Positions 1 through 5,381 of a stretch of 7,606 nt of DNA are shown one piece after another. Each line of letters starts with the position of its first letter. Position 1 is the stretch's first letter. The stretch is from NCBI GenBank assembly GCA_948468325.1, contig CAOKHR010000112.1, positions 1 to 7,606 of the forward strand, in the 5' to 3' direction. Source of the stretch: an uncultured Lachnospiraceae bacterium (GTDB lineage Bacteria; Bacillota; Clostridia; Lachnospirales; Lachnospiraceae). The position numbers were made by a program, and so were the translations under genes. The notes beneath the pieces are model-generated. The model saw nothing but the letters and a program-made list of their open reading frames with translations, ran no database searches and was not told the origin of the DNA.

Positions 1-648
1 TTTATGCTGGGACTCCCGACAGAGACAAAAGAAGATCAGGAAGCAATTGCAGAGCTTGCGGGTAAGATTGCAGTCCGTTATTACGAAATACCAAAGGAAA
101 AGAGAAACGGAAAGTGCCAGATTACCATCAGCACCTCCTTTTTTGTGCCAAAACCGTTTACGCCGTTTCAGTGGGCGGTTATGTATCCAAAAGAGTATTA
201 TCTGGACTGTGCAAAGACAGTCAGTGAAGCAGTAAAAAACCAGCTGAACAAAAAGAGCATCCGCTATAACTGGCATGAAGCTGACGTTACGGTATTGGAG
301 GGTGTTCTTGCCAGAGGCGACCGCAGACTTGGGAAAGCAATTCTTCGCGCCTATGAAAAAGGCAGTCTTTTTGACGCCTGGAGCGATTTTTATGACCACG
401 GGCGATGGATGGCAGCTTTTGCAGAGACGGGAATTGATCCTGATTTTTATACGTTAAGGGAACGAAAGCCGGAAGAAATTTTCCCGTGGGATTTTATTGA
501 TGCCGGAGTGACGAAAGCGTTTTTACGAAGAGAATATGAACATGCGCTTGCGGGAGAAGTTACGAAAAACTGCAGGGCTTCCTGCAGCGGATGCGGTGCG
601 GGAAAATATCAGGGAGGTGTCTGCGTTGAAAATAAGAATCCGGTTTAG
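1..648 (+). CDS. B12-binding-type radical SAM protein, TIGR03960-like (C-terminal part, truncated by window start)
   Basis: The reading frame is open from the first base (Phe before the first Met), so this is the last 215 residues of a longer protein, and the ATG at position 4 is internal. The opening FMLGLPTET is the typical late strand of a radical SAM barrel. It is followed by a PFTPFQW segment, a RGDRRLG motif, a FDAW...F...W block, FPWDFID and a Cys-rich tail (NCRASCSGCGA). This order is characteristic of the TIGR03960 family, in which a B12-binding domain precedes the radical SAM domain. The CX3CX2C iron-sulfur signature would lie upstream of the window. The enzymatic reaction is not established for this family to my knowledge. 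The stop codon lies inside the next gene, whose product is the usual partner of this family, so the two are probably translationally coupled. The family call is firm; the function is open. Confidence 0.9.
   Translation, partial: FMLGLPTETKEDQEAIAELAGKIAVRYYEIPKEKRNGKCQITISTSFFVPKPFTPFQWAVMYPKEYYLDCAKTVSEAVKNQLNKKSIRYNWHEADVTVLEGVLARGDRRLGKAILRAYEKGSLFDAWSDFYDHGRWMAAFAETGIDPDFYTLRERKPEEIFPWDFIDAGVTKAFLRREYEHALAGEVTKNCRASCSGCGAGKYQGGVCVENKNPV
612..617 (+). promoter_or_regulatory. Ribosome binding site that fixes the TTG start of the DUF2344 gene
   Basis: GGGAGG lies inside the end of the upstream gene, 8 nt before the TTG at 626. The only in-frame ATGs upstream, near 536, lack a comparable site and would add about 30 residues absent from the family, so the TTG is preferred. 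Confidence 0.7.
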
Positions 649-1339
649 GAAATACGGCGTGATGAAGTTTGTCGGGCATCTGGATATGATGCGGTATTTT
701 CAGAAATGCATGCGAAGGGCAGAGATTGACATTGCATATTCCGCAGGTTTTTCTCCTCATCAGATTATGTCTTTTGCAGCGCCTCTGGGCGTTGGTATTA
801 CAAGTGACGGGGAATATTTAGATATTGAAGTAAATTCTACAAAAAGTTCAGCTAAAGCCATAAAAGCTTTAAATGAAGTGATGGTAGAGGGCATCGAAAT
901 TACTTCTTACCGGAGGCTTAGTGACACCGATAAAAAGGCAATGTCGATTGTAGCGGCGGCAGAGTATGAAATTCGGATGAAGGATGGTTATGAAGTTCTT
1001 CCTGTGGATTATGAAGCGAAAGCAGAGGCTTTTTTTGATCAGCAGGAGAGTATCGAAATTACAAAGAAAACAAAAAAGGGCGAAAAAACAATAGATTTAA
1101 AGAAGTTGATTTATGATTTTCAGATTTCCACGGAAGAAAAACGTCCTGTTTTTTATATGAAAGTATCGGCGGGAAGCGCTGAAAATTTAAAGCCGGAGCT
1201 GGTGCTTTCGGCATTTTACCGGTTTTTGGATGAAGCATTTCATCCGCTGGCGTTTCAGATGCACAGACTTGATGTTTATGGAGAAACAGAAGATGGGCTT
1301 GTTTCTCTGGGTGATATGGGGGAAGAGCTGCCTGCTTAA
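626..1339 (+). CDS. Radical SAM-associated DUF2344 protein (TIGR03936-like)
   Basis: This is a 237-residue protein when started at TTG 626. That start gives the family-typical N-terminus MKIRIRFRKYG and sits 8 nt after GGGAGG. An ATG at 536 in the same frame would place 30 unrelated residues before this conserved start. Visible family motifs are the FVGHLDMMRYF segment (about 15-25), the RRAEIDIAYSAGFSPHQ block (30-46) and the APLGVG segment (52-57). The C-terminal half is less conserved. The gene overlaps the upstream radical SAM gene by 23 nt, and the two families are commonly adjacent or fused, so a joint complex is likely. The partner's role is not established; involvement in RNA or ribosome-linked modification has been a common guess because ribonuclease G and ribosomal protein genes often follow. 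Those genes do not follow here: a terminator-like hairpin and then a convergent gene do. Confidence 0.88.
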   Translation: MKIRIRFRKYGVMKFVGHLDMMRYFQKCMRRAEIDIAYSAGFSPHQIMSFAAPLGVGITSDGEYLDIEVNSTKSSAKAIKALNEVMVEGIEITSYRRLSDTDKKAMSIVAAAEYEIRMKDGYEVLPVDYEAKAEAFFDQQESIEITKKTKKGEKTIDLKKLIYDFQISTEEKRPVFYMKVSAGSAENLKPELVLSAFYRFLDEAFHPLAFQMHRLDVYGETEDGLVSLGDMGEELPA

Positions 1340-1360
1340 CAGGAACAGGCAGCTCTTTAA
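1323..1360 (+). terminator. Hairpin overlapping the DUF2344 stop codon, probable terminator
   Basis: A perfect 12-bp stem (arms 1323-1334 and 1346-1357) encloses an 11-nt loop that contains the TAA stop at 1337-1339. The T-run after it is short (TTT, then A-rich), so termination may be modest. It lies between two convergent genes. The opposite strand has no T-run, so it is not a clear bidirectional terminator. Confidence 0.6.
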
Positions 1361-1384
1361 AAATTAATTACAGTTATTTTTGCT

Positions 1385-1888
1385 TTATACAAACTGATAA
1401 ATTACAATTTTTTCTGCCCAAAATCTGCCGTCTTCTTCATAACCGGAAATATCAACAGATACATCTTCCGCTAAATCGGAAAAATCTCCTTTTTGCGTTT
1501 CCACATCAGAATCCCCGTTTACTCCGCTGTTTTTCACGGTATGCACTTCGTATTCCGTTGTTTCCGAAACAAACACATCCGTACAGACTTCCTCCGGACT
1601 GCCTTCAGCAGGCTGAACAATAATGTCATCGCCTTCATTGAAAGACTGGCTGATGGTTATGCTGTCTGTGCCTATAGTTTTTACACTTCCGCTTAAGTCT
1701 TTTATTTCTTTCTGACTGATGTCCGATGGTTCGTCCGGCGCAGGATTGTCTTTTTCAGTTTCCTGCCGTTTTGTATTTTCTTCTGCGGAAGACGGATTTG
1801 AGGAAGGTGCGGAGGAATTGCTGCATCCGGTCATAACTGTCAGCAATAACACTGTGCCAATGCAGGCTGTCATTTTTTTGATTTTCAT
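1385..1888 (-). CDS. Small secreted lipoprotein, unknown function (possible DUF5666-like domain)
   Basis: This 167-residue protein has a classic lipoprotein signal: MKIKK, a hydrophobic stretch (about 8-19), then VMTGC with Cys22 as the expected lipidated residue. A Ser/Pro/Glu-rich linker (23-60) follows. The remaining 105 residues are a beta-rich domain with the pattern GSVKTIGTDSITI, FVSETTEYEV, DLAEDVSVDISGY and WAEKIVIYQ. This resembles small OB-like DUF5666-type domains, but I am not certain of the family. The protein is expected on the outer face of the membrane. The start is secure, because an in-frame stop lies just upstream and an AAAGGA-type ribosome binding site sits about 9 nt before the ATG. 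The gene is divergent from the oxidoreductase and convergent with the DUF2344 gene. The shared upstream region contains an 11-bp-period repeat that may control it. Confidence 0.75.
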   Translation of the reverse strand: MKIKKMTACIGTVLLLTVMTGCSNSSAPSSNPSSAEENTKRQETEKDNPAPDEPSDISQKEIKDLSGSVKTIGTDSITISQSFNEGDDIIVQPAEGSPEEVCTDVFVSETTEYEVHTVKNSGVNGDSDVETQKGDFSDLAEDVSVDISGYEEDGRFWAEKIVIYQFV

Positions 1889-1935
1889 TCTGCTTCATCC
1901 TTTCTGTTGTTGTACTGCACATTGCCGGCAGAAAA

Positions 1936-1950
1936 AGAATAGCAATTTTA
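1936..1950 (-). promoter_or_regulatory. Candidate -10 elements for the lipoprotein gene
   Basis: Read on the minus strand, two possible -10 hexamers are present: TAAAAT (1945-1950) and TATTCT (1936-1941). Neither has a good -35 at the right spacing. The first abuts the direct repeats, so a regulator bound there would contact or block the promoter. I cannot choose between them. Confidence 0.3.
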
Positions 1951-1968
1951 TCTCTAATCAGTCTCTAA
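1951..1968. repeat. 7-bp direct repeat with 11-bp period, candidate response-regulator site
   Basis: TCTCTAA occurs at 1951-1957 and again at 1962-1968, separated by TCAG (TTAGAGA on the other strand). Two direct half-sites one helical turn apart match the way OmpR/PhoP-family winged-helix dimers bind. The pair lies next to the candidate lipoprotein promoter. It is also about 15 bp upstream of the -35 of the divergent oxidoreductase promoter, so it could act on either gene or both. No regulator gene is present in the window. Confidence 0.4.
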
Positions 1969-1982
1969 GAAATGGAAATTTA

Positions 1983-2011
1983 TTGCATAGAGCTTTACGT
2001 ATAGATATAAT
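1983..2011 (+). promoter_or_regulatory. Sigma-A-like promoter of the oxidoreductase gene
   Basis: A perfect TATAAT (2006-2011) is preceded at 17 bp by TTGCAT (1983-1988), a weak -35 that keeps only TTG. Transcription would begin near 2018, right at the ribosome binding site, giving a leader of only about 18 nt. A promoter further upstream is therefore not excluded. Confidence 0.5.
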
Positions 2012-2017
2012 TAGGGC

Positions 2018-2025
2018 AGGAGGTG
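2018..2025 (+). promoter_or_regulatory. Strong ribosome binding site of the oxidoreductase gene
   Basis: AGGAGGTG is a near-perfect anti-16S match, 10 nt before the ATG at 2036. It fixes the start and predicts efficient translation. Confidence 0.8.
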
Positions 2026-2035
2026 TAGAACAGAT

Positions 2036-3016
2036 ATGAAAACAGGAATATTAGGAGCAGGAAATATTGCAGGTACGCTGGCTGCTACAATGCGTCAGAT
2101 GAAAGAAGTGGAATGTTATGCTGTTGCATCGAGAAGTCAGGAAAAAGCAGAAAATTTTGCAAAAGAGTATGGTTTTCAAAAAGCATATGGCTCATATGAA
2201 AAAATGTTAGAGGATAAAGAGGTGGAGCTGGTTTATATAGCAACGCCGCATTCCCATCATTACAGACATATGAAAATGTGTATTGAGGCCGGCAAACATG
2301 TGCTTTGTGAGAAAGCGTTTACAGTGAATGCAAAACAGGCAGAAGAGATTTTCCGTCTGGCCAAAGAAAAAGGCGTTCTGGTAACGGAGGCAATCTGGAC
2401 CCGCTATATGCCGTCCGTTAATCTGATTAATCATCTTCTGGCAGACGGCGTCATAGGAAAAGTAATGACTTTGACGGCAAATCTGGATTATGTCATAGCA
2501 GATAAAGAGCGGCTGATTAAGCCGGAACTGGCAGGCGGGGCATTACTGGATGTGGGTATTTATCCGTTGAATTTTGCATTGATGCATTTTGGAAATAAGA
2601 TAGCGAAAAAGCAGTCGGCAGTCCATTTGACAGAAACAGGAGTGGACGGGCAAAACGTAATTACGCTGTCTTATGAAGACCAAAGACTGGCGGTTTTAAC
2701 TTCCGGAATGTATGGTTTATCGGACAGGCAGGGCATTTTTTATGGTTCGAAAGGGTGGATGGTGGTTGATAATGTAAACAACCCCCTGAAAGTAGACATA
2801 TATAATCAGGACAGGAAATTGGTGCAGACCGTTTCTATGCCAGAACAAATCAGCGGTTATGAATATGAAATACGAGAAACAATAGAGTGTATTCAAAGAG
2901 GCGAAAAAGAATGCCCCTCCATGAAGCATGCAGATACTCTGGAAGTATTGCGGATGATGGATGAATTTCGCAGAGAATGGGGAGTCTGCTATCCGGATGA
3001 TGTAGAAAGCCTGTAA
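2036..3016 (+). CDS. Gfo/Idh/MocA-family NAD(P)-dependent oxidoreductase
   Basis: This complete 326-residue protein has the usual length for the family. The N-terminal Rossmann domain (about 1-120) opens with the dinucleotide-binding GAGNIA (7-12), followed by the ASRS turn after strand 2 (31-34), the ATPHSHH segment (69-75) and CEKAFT (91-96). In that last segment Lys93 corresponds to the catalytic lysine of the usual EKP motif, here with Ala in place of Pro. The C-terminal alpha/beta domain carries EAIWTRYMPS (118-127) and GGALLDVGIYPLNF (167-180), with Asp172 and Tyr176 in the catalytic region. The EA.WTR and D.G.YP forms are typical of the dimeric dihydrodiol dehydrogenase-like/sugar dehydrogenase branch. 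The substrate is probably a sugar, polyol or related cyclic compound, but it cannot be told from sequence. The gene is probably monocistronic: it has its own promoter, and another promoter follows before the next gene. Confidence 0.9.
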   Translation: MKTGILGAGNIAGTLAATMRQMKEVECYAVASRSQEKAENFAKEYGFQKAYGSYEKMLEDKEVELVYIATPHSHHYRHMKMCIEAGKHVLCEKAFTVNAKQAEEIFRLAKEKGVLVTEAIWTRYMPSVNLINHLLADGVIGKVMTLTANLDYVIADKERLIKPELAGGALLDVGIYPLNFALMHFGNKIAKKQSAVHLTETGVDGQNVITLSYEDQRLAVLTSGMYGLSDRQGIFYGSKGWMVVDNVNNPLKVDIYNQDRKLVQTVSMPEQISGYEYEIRETIECIQRGEKECPSMKHADTLEVLRMMDEFRREWGVCYPDDVESL

Positions 3017-3079
3017 AAAGCACAATCCAGGCAGAACCGGCGGTGCCGTCAGAAAATATTTATGAGTTAGCAGGAAATC

Positions 3080-3088
3080 TGATATAAT
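3080..3088 (+). promoter_or_regulatory. Extended -10 promoter of the rhodanese-like gene
   Basis: TGATATAAT combines a TGn extension with a perfect TATAAT (3083-3088). The -35 at 17 bp spacing (TTATGA, 3060-3065) is poor, as is common for extended -10 promoters. Transcription would start near 3095, about 42 nt before the ATG. Confidence 0.55.
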
Positions 3089-3136
3089 GGGATGGGCAGG
3101 CTTTAGAAGGTAAATTGATAATCGGAGGCAGAAAAT

Positions 3137-3529
3137 ATGAAAAAATGGGTGTCTGTTGCTGTGATTTGCGTTGTTGCCTGTATTTGCTTTATCCTTTGCA
3201 TGGATGGGCATATTCGCAGTGAAAAACCTGAGTTTATAATTCCAGATGAAGAAACGCTGGAAAAGCTTATGTCAGAAAGCAGCTATACAATTATTGACAT
3301 AAGGACAGCGGAAGAATATAAAAAAGGGCACGTAATTGGAGCCGTCAATATTCCATTTGATAAAATAAATGAAAACATTGAACTGGATAAAGAAAAAACC
3401 ATAATAGTATATGGCCGGGAGGGTGATGAAAGCAGTGCCGCATGTACCGTATTAAGGGAATTAGGATATGGGGCATTTGATTTGGGGGCATATGATACAA
3501 TAACTTTAGAAAAAGAAATTGGACTGTGA
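3137..3529 (+). CDS. Membrane-anchored rhodanese-like protein lacking the catalytic cysteine
   Basis: This 130-residue protein has an N-terminal hydrophobic segment (about 4-22, rich in Cys and Val) that should be an uncleaved signal anchor. It has no clear lipobox. A single rhodanese domain (about 36-128) follows. Conserved parts are YTIIDIRTAEEYKKGHVIGAVNIP (50-73) and the strand and loop TIIVYGREGDESS (88-100). In active rhodaneses the loop reads C-x-x-G-x-x-S, with the cysteine carrying the persulfide. Here residue 93 is Gly (codon GGC, 3413-3415). The later GG...W feature is also lost (DLGAYDTI). The protein is therefore unlikely to be a thiosulfate sulfurtransferase and may be a binding or scaffold version on the outer face. 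The ATG follows GGAGG by 8 nt. The gene has its own promoter and terminator. Confidence 0.82.
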   Translation: MKKWVSVAVICVVACICFILCMDGHIRSEKPEFIIPDEETLEKLMSESSYTIIDIRTAEEYKKGHVIGAVNIPFDKINENIELDKEKTIIVYGREGDESSAACTVLRELGYGAFDLGAYDTITLEKEIGL

Positions 3530-3653
3530 AAAATGCCAAACTGTCGGGATGGTTATCTCAAATAATCCTGCAGCCTTGAAAAATTGAAGGGAATAGGCGA
3601 TTATAGTTTAACAGCTTTCTGATAATCACCTGAAAACCACATAAGTAATTTCT

Positions 3654-3701
3654 GAAATGCCGTTGCATGGATAACTTCCAAACAGCGGCATTTCATTTTT
3701 T
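3654..3701 (+). terminator. Rho-independent terminator downstream of the rhodanese-like gene
   Basis: A 12-bp stem with one G-T pair (arms 3654-3665 and 3683-3694) has a 17-nt loop and is followed by A and then six T. It lies about 125 nt after the stop at 3529, so the transcript would have a long 3' untranslated region. It separates this gene from the VTC operon. Confidence 0.75.
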
Positions 3702-3723
3702 AGAATCGTGCGCTCCTGCTCCG

Positions 3724-3752
3724 GCAGCTTCTCATATCGGATTTGAAGCTGC
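3724..3752. repeat. Inverted repeat in the gene-free stretch
   Basis: GCAGCTTC (3724-3731) and GAAGCTGC (3745-3752) form a perfect 8-bp stem with a 13-nt loop. There is no T-run on either strand. It may be a structural element, or simply part of the possible decayed gene that it overlaps. Confidence 0.4.
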
Positions 3753-3933
3753 GTACACATAAGGGCGGTAAACAACAAAGACCGAGTGCCGCTTTAAAAT
3801 CGGCATCATCAGGGACAAGATGGGGATAACACAACTTTAAATGGACGGCTGCCCGTTACATTTTACACCAGATAATATGAAGTGTCCGCAAAAACTGGCG
3901 TGGGTGTGAAATTATGACAGATTTATCACAGAA

Positions 3934-3951
3934 TTTTCATAAAGTTTTCAT
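3934..3951. repeat. 7-bp direct repeat with 11-bp period upstream of the VTC operon
   Basis: TTTTCAT occurs at 3934-3940 and 3945-3951, separated by AAAG. It ends 19 bp before the extended -10 at 3971, so it overlaps the -35 position. This is a plausible activator site for an OmpR-family response regulator, and it would fit the poor -35 of this promoter. The region is AT-rich, so chance similarity is possible. Confidence 0.4.
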
Positions 3952-3967
3952 TGTAAATTCAAGACCC

Positions 3968-3976
3968 TGCTATAGA
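3968..3976 (+). promoter_or_regulatory. Extended -10 promoter of the VTC operon
   Basis: TGCTATAGA combines a TGn extension with TATAGA (3971-3976). No good -35 exists at 16-18 bp (TCATTG at 3948-3953), where the second TTTTCAT repeat sits. That pattern fits an activator-dependent promoter. Transcription would start near 3983, about 26 nt before the ATG. Confidence 0.45.
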
Positions 3977-4008
3977 ATTCTACTTATGAAAAAAAGAAAG
4001 GAGACGTT

Positions 4009-4680
4009 ATGGACTATCGACATGAGTGGAAACACGAAATAAATCAGGCGGATCTGCAGGTTCTTAAGCAGCGGCTGCGGGCTGTCACAAAAGAAGATCC
4101 TCATGCAGTTGACGGCAAATATAAGATTCGAAGTCTGTATTTTGACAATTTTGAGGACAGGGCTCTGAAAGAAAAAATTAACGGTGTCAGCCGCAGGGAA
4201 AAATTTCGTATCCGCTATTATAATGGAGATATTTCTGTCATCCATTTAGAAAAGAAATGCAAGTCAGGCGGTCTTGGAAAAAAACAAAGGGCATATCTGA
4301 CTGCGGATCAGGCTCAGGACATTGCAGATGGCAGACTGGATTGGATGAAAGACAGCACAGAAGAGTTAATTTGCGAATTGTACGCAAAAATGCGGATGCA
4401 GGGTCTAAGACCGAAGATTATTGTAGATTATACAAGAGAGCCGTTTGTTTTTGATCCCGGCAATGTTCGGGTTACTCTGGATTATAACATTCGAACAGGA
4501 TTTTGCTGTGCGGATTTTTTAAATCCAGACTGTATTACGATTCCTGCAGGGGATGCGCCTATTATTCTGGAAGTGAAATGGGATAGTTTTCTGCCGGATA
4601 TTATTCGTGACGCAATTTGGCTTCCCGGACGACGGGCAGCTGCTTTTTCAAAATATGCACAATGCCGTATTTACGGTTAG
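4009..4680 (+). CDS. VTC domain-containing polyphosphate polymerase-like protein
   Basis: This complete 223-residue soluble protein spans a single VTC tunnel domain. The family's strand motifs occur in order: WKHEI with Lys8 and Glu10, RSLYFD (41-46), KFRIRYY (65-71), the LEKKCK strand (80-85), Arg94, YTREPF (141-146), RVTLD (154-158), ILEVKW with Glu188 and Lys190, and FSKY (213-216). The basic residues and acidic metal-binding residues that line the tunnel in yeast Vtc4 thus appear to be kept, so polymerisation of ATP gamma-phosphate into polyphosphate is chemically plausible. There is no signal peptide, membrane segment or SPX domain, so it should act in the cytosol, probably docked on the DUF4956 membrane protein encoded 17 nt downstream. 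AAAGGAG lies 5 nt before the ATG. Bacterial relatives next to DUF4956 are often annotated as polyphosphate polymerases, mostly without direct assays. Confidence 0.88.
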   Translation: MDYRHEWKHEINQADLQVLKQRLRAVTKEDPHAVDGKYKIRSLYFDNFEDRALKEKINGVSRREKFRIRYYNGDISVIHLEKKCKSGGLGKKQRAYLTADQAQDIADGRLDWMKDSTEELICELYAKMRMQGLRPKIIVDYTREPFVFDPGNVRVTLDYNIRTGFCCADFLNPDCITIPAGDAPIILEVKWDSFLPDIIRDAIWLPGRRAAAFSKYAQCRIYG

Positions 4681-4697
4681 ATAAGGGGGAAACCATT

Positions 4698-5369
4698 ATG
4701 ACATTTAATGATATTTTTAAATCCAGTTTTCTTGAAAATGTATCTGCAGTCAGTCTTTTGGATATGACGCTGGCTCTTGTCCTTGCCTTTGGCTTAGGTA
4801 TGTTTATTTTTCTGGTCTACAAAAAGACTTATCAAGGAGTTATGTATTCTTCCAGCTTTGGTGTTACTTTAATTGCTCTGACAATGATTACTACCGTTGT
4901 AATTCTGGCTGTGACAAGCAATGTAGTGCTGTCCTTGGGAATGGTAGGCGCTTTGTCTATTGTTCGTTTCCGAACGGCCATTAAAGAGCCGTTAGACATT
5001 GCATTTCTGTTTTGGTCTATTGCAGTCGGTATCGTGCTTGCGGCCGGAATGATTCCTCTGGCTGTGGTTGGCAGTGTTATTATCGGAATCATTCTTCTGG
5101 TTTTTGTCAATCGGAAATCTCATTGCAATCCGTATATTGTAGTCCTTCAATGCGATGGGAAAGACAGTGAGAGCATGGCAAAATCTTATCTGGATGAAAT
5201 GACACAGCGATGTATTGTCAAAAGCAAAAGTGCGCAAAAAGGAAGTCTGGAGCTGACGATGGAAATTCGCCTGAAAAGTGACGATACGGATTTCATTAAC
5301 ACTATATCGGAAATGGAGGGTGTCCGCAGCGCAGTTCTGGTCAGTTATAACGGAGATTACATAGGGTAA
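4698..5369 (+). CDS. DUF4956 family integral membrane protein
   Basis: This 223-residue protein starts at ATG 4698, 8 nt after AAGGGGG. The longer in-frame start at 4617 would overlap the VTC gene and has no supporting site. Four hydrophobic segments are visible at about 20-41, 55-75, 100-117 and 119-138. Between the second and third lies the highly conserved, charged family signature SLGMVGALSIVRFRTAIKEP (79-98). A soluble C-terminal domain (about 144-222) shows a strand-helix-strand-helix-strand pattern like a small ferredoxin/ACT-type fold, reminiscent of MgtC-type proteins; that comparison is my inference. No biochemical role is established. Constant pairing with VTC proteins suggests it is the membrane partner, perhaps the route by which a polymer or phosphate leaves the cytosol. 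Spacing is 17 nt to the gene before and 12 nt to the gene after. Confidence 0.88.
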   Translation: MTFNDIFKSSFLENVSAVSLLDMTLALVLAFGLGMFIFLVYKKTYQGVMYSSSFGVTLIALTMITTVVILAVTSNVVLSLGMVGALSIVRFRTAIKEPLDIAFLFWSIAVGIVLAAGMIPLAVVGSVIIGIILLVFVNRKSHCNPYIVVLQCDGKDSESMAKSYLDEMTQRCIVKSKSAQKGSLELTMEIRLKSDDTDFINTISEMEGVRSAVLVSYNGDYIG

Positions 5370-5374
5370 GGAGG
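5367..5374 (+). promoter_or_regulatory. Ribosome binding site overlapping the DUF4956 stop codon
   Basis: TAAGGAGG joins the TAA stop (5367-5369) to a perfect AAGGAGG, 7 nt before the ATG at 5382. This supports translational coupling of the second and third genes of the operon. Confidence 0.75.
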
Positions 5375-5381
5375 TTATTCC

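Larger units (their letters stand above)
3626..3855 (-). pseudogene. Possible decayed coding remnant, unknown family
   Basis: No intact gene lies between 3530 and 4008, but the minus strand shows protein-like reading in two adjoining frames. The upstream part (from 3855) reads VHLKLCYPHLVPDDADFKAALG. The downstream part, 55 open codons from 3793 to the TGA at 3626-3628, includes LQIRYEKLPEQERTILKNE and then MPLFGSYPCNGISEITYVV. A single indel near 3780-3800 would join them. Neither part has a clear start or ribosome binding site, and I do not recognise the family. The composition looks more coding-like than the flanking DNA, which suggests a remnant of an accessory gene. The same DNA also forms the plus-strand terminator at 3654-3701, so the reading could be coincidental. 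Confidence 0.3.

Noticed and set aside
536..625. ATG start 30 codons upstream for the DUF2344 gene
   Set aside because: The extra residues do not match the family start, no good ribosome binding site precedes them, and TTG 626 has GGGAGG at 8 nt and the conserved KIRIRFRK start.
3038..3048. Terminator after the oxidoreductase gene (CGGC/GCCG hairpin)
   Set aside because: Only 4 bp with a 3-nt loop and no T-run on the plus strand.
2717..3211. Minus-strand frame across the oxidoreductase and rhodanese genes
   Set aside because: It spans the end of one well-supported gene, a promoter and the start of another; its residues look like antisense translation.
3413..3415. Selenocysteine at the rhodanese active site
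   Set aside because: The codon is GGC, not TGA, so it encodes glycine.
3530..4008. Insertion sequence or attachment site in the gene-free stretch
   Set aside because: No flanking direct repeats, terminal inverted repeats or transposase motifs could be seen; the inverted repeats present are short and local.
4617..4697. Upstream ATG for the DUF4956 gene
   Set aside because: It would overlap the VTC gene by 64 nt with non-family residues; ATG 4698 has a ribosome binding site and a typical N-terminus.
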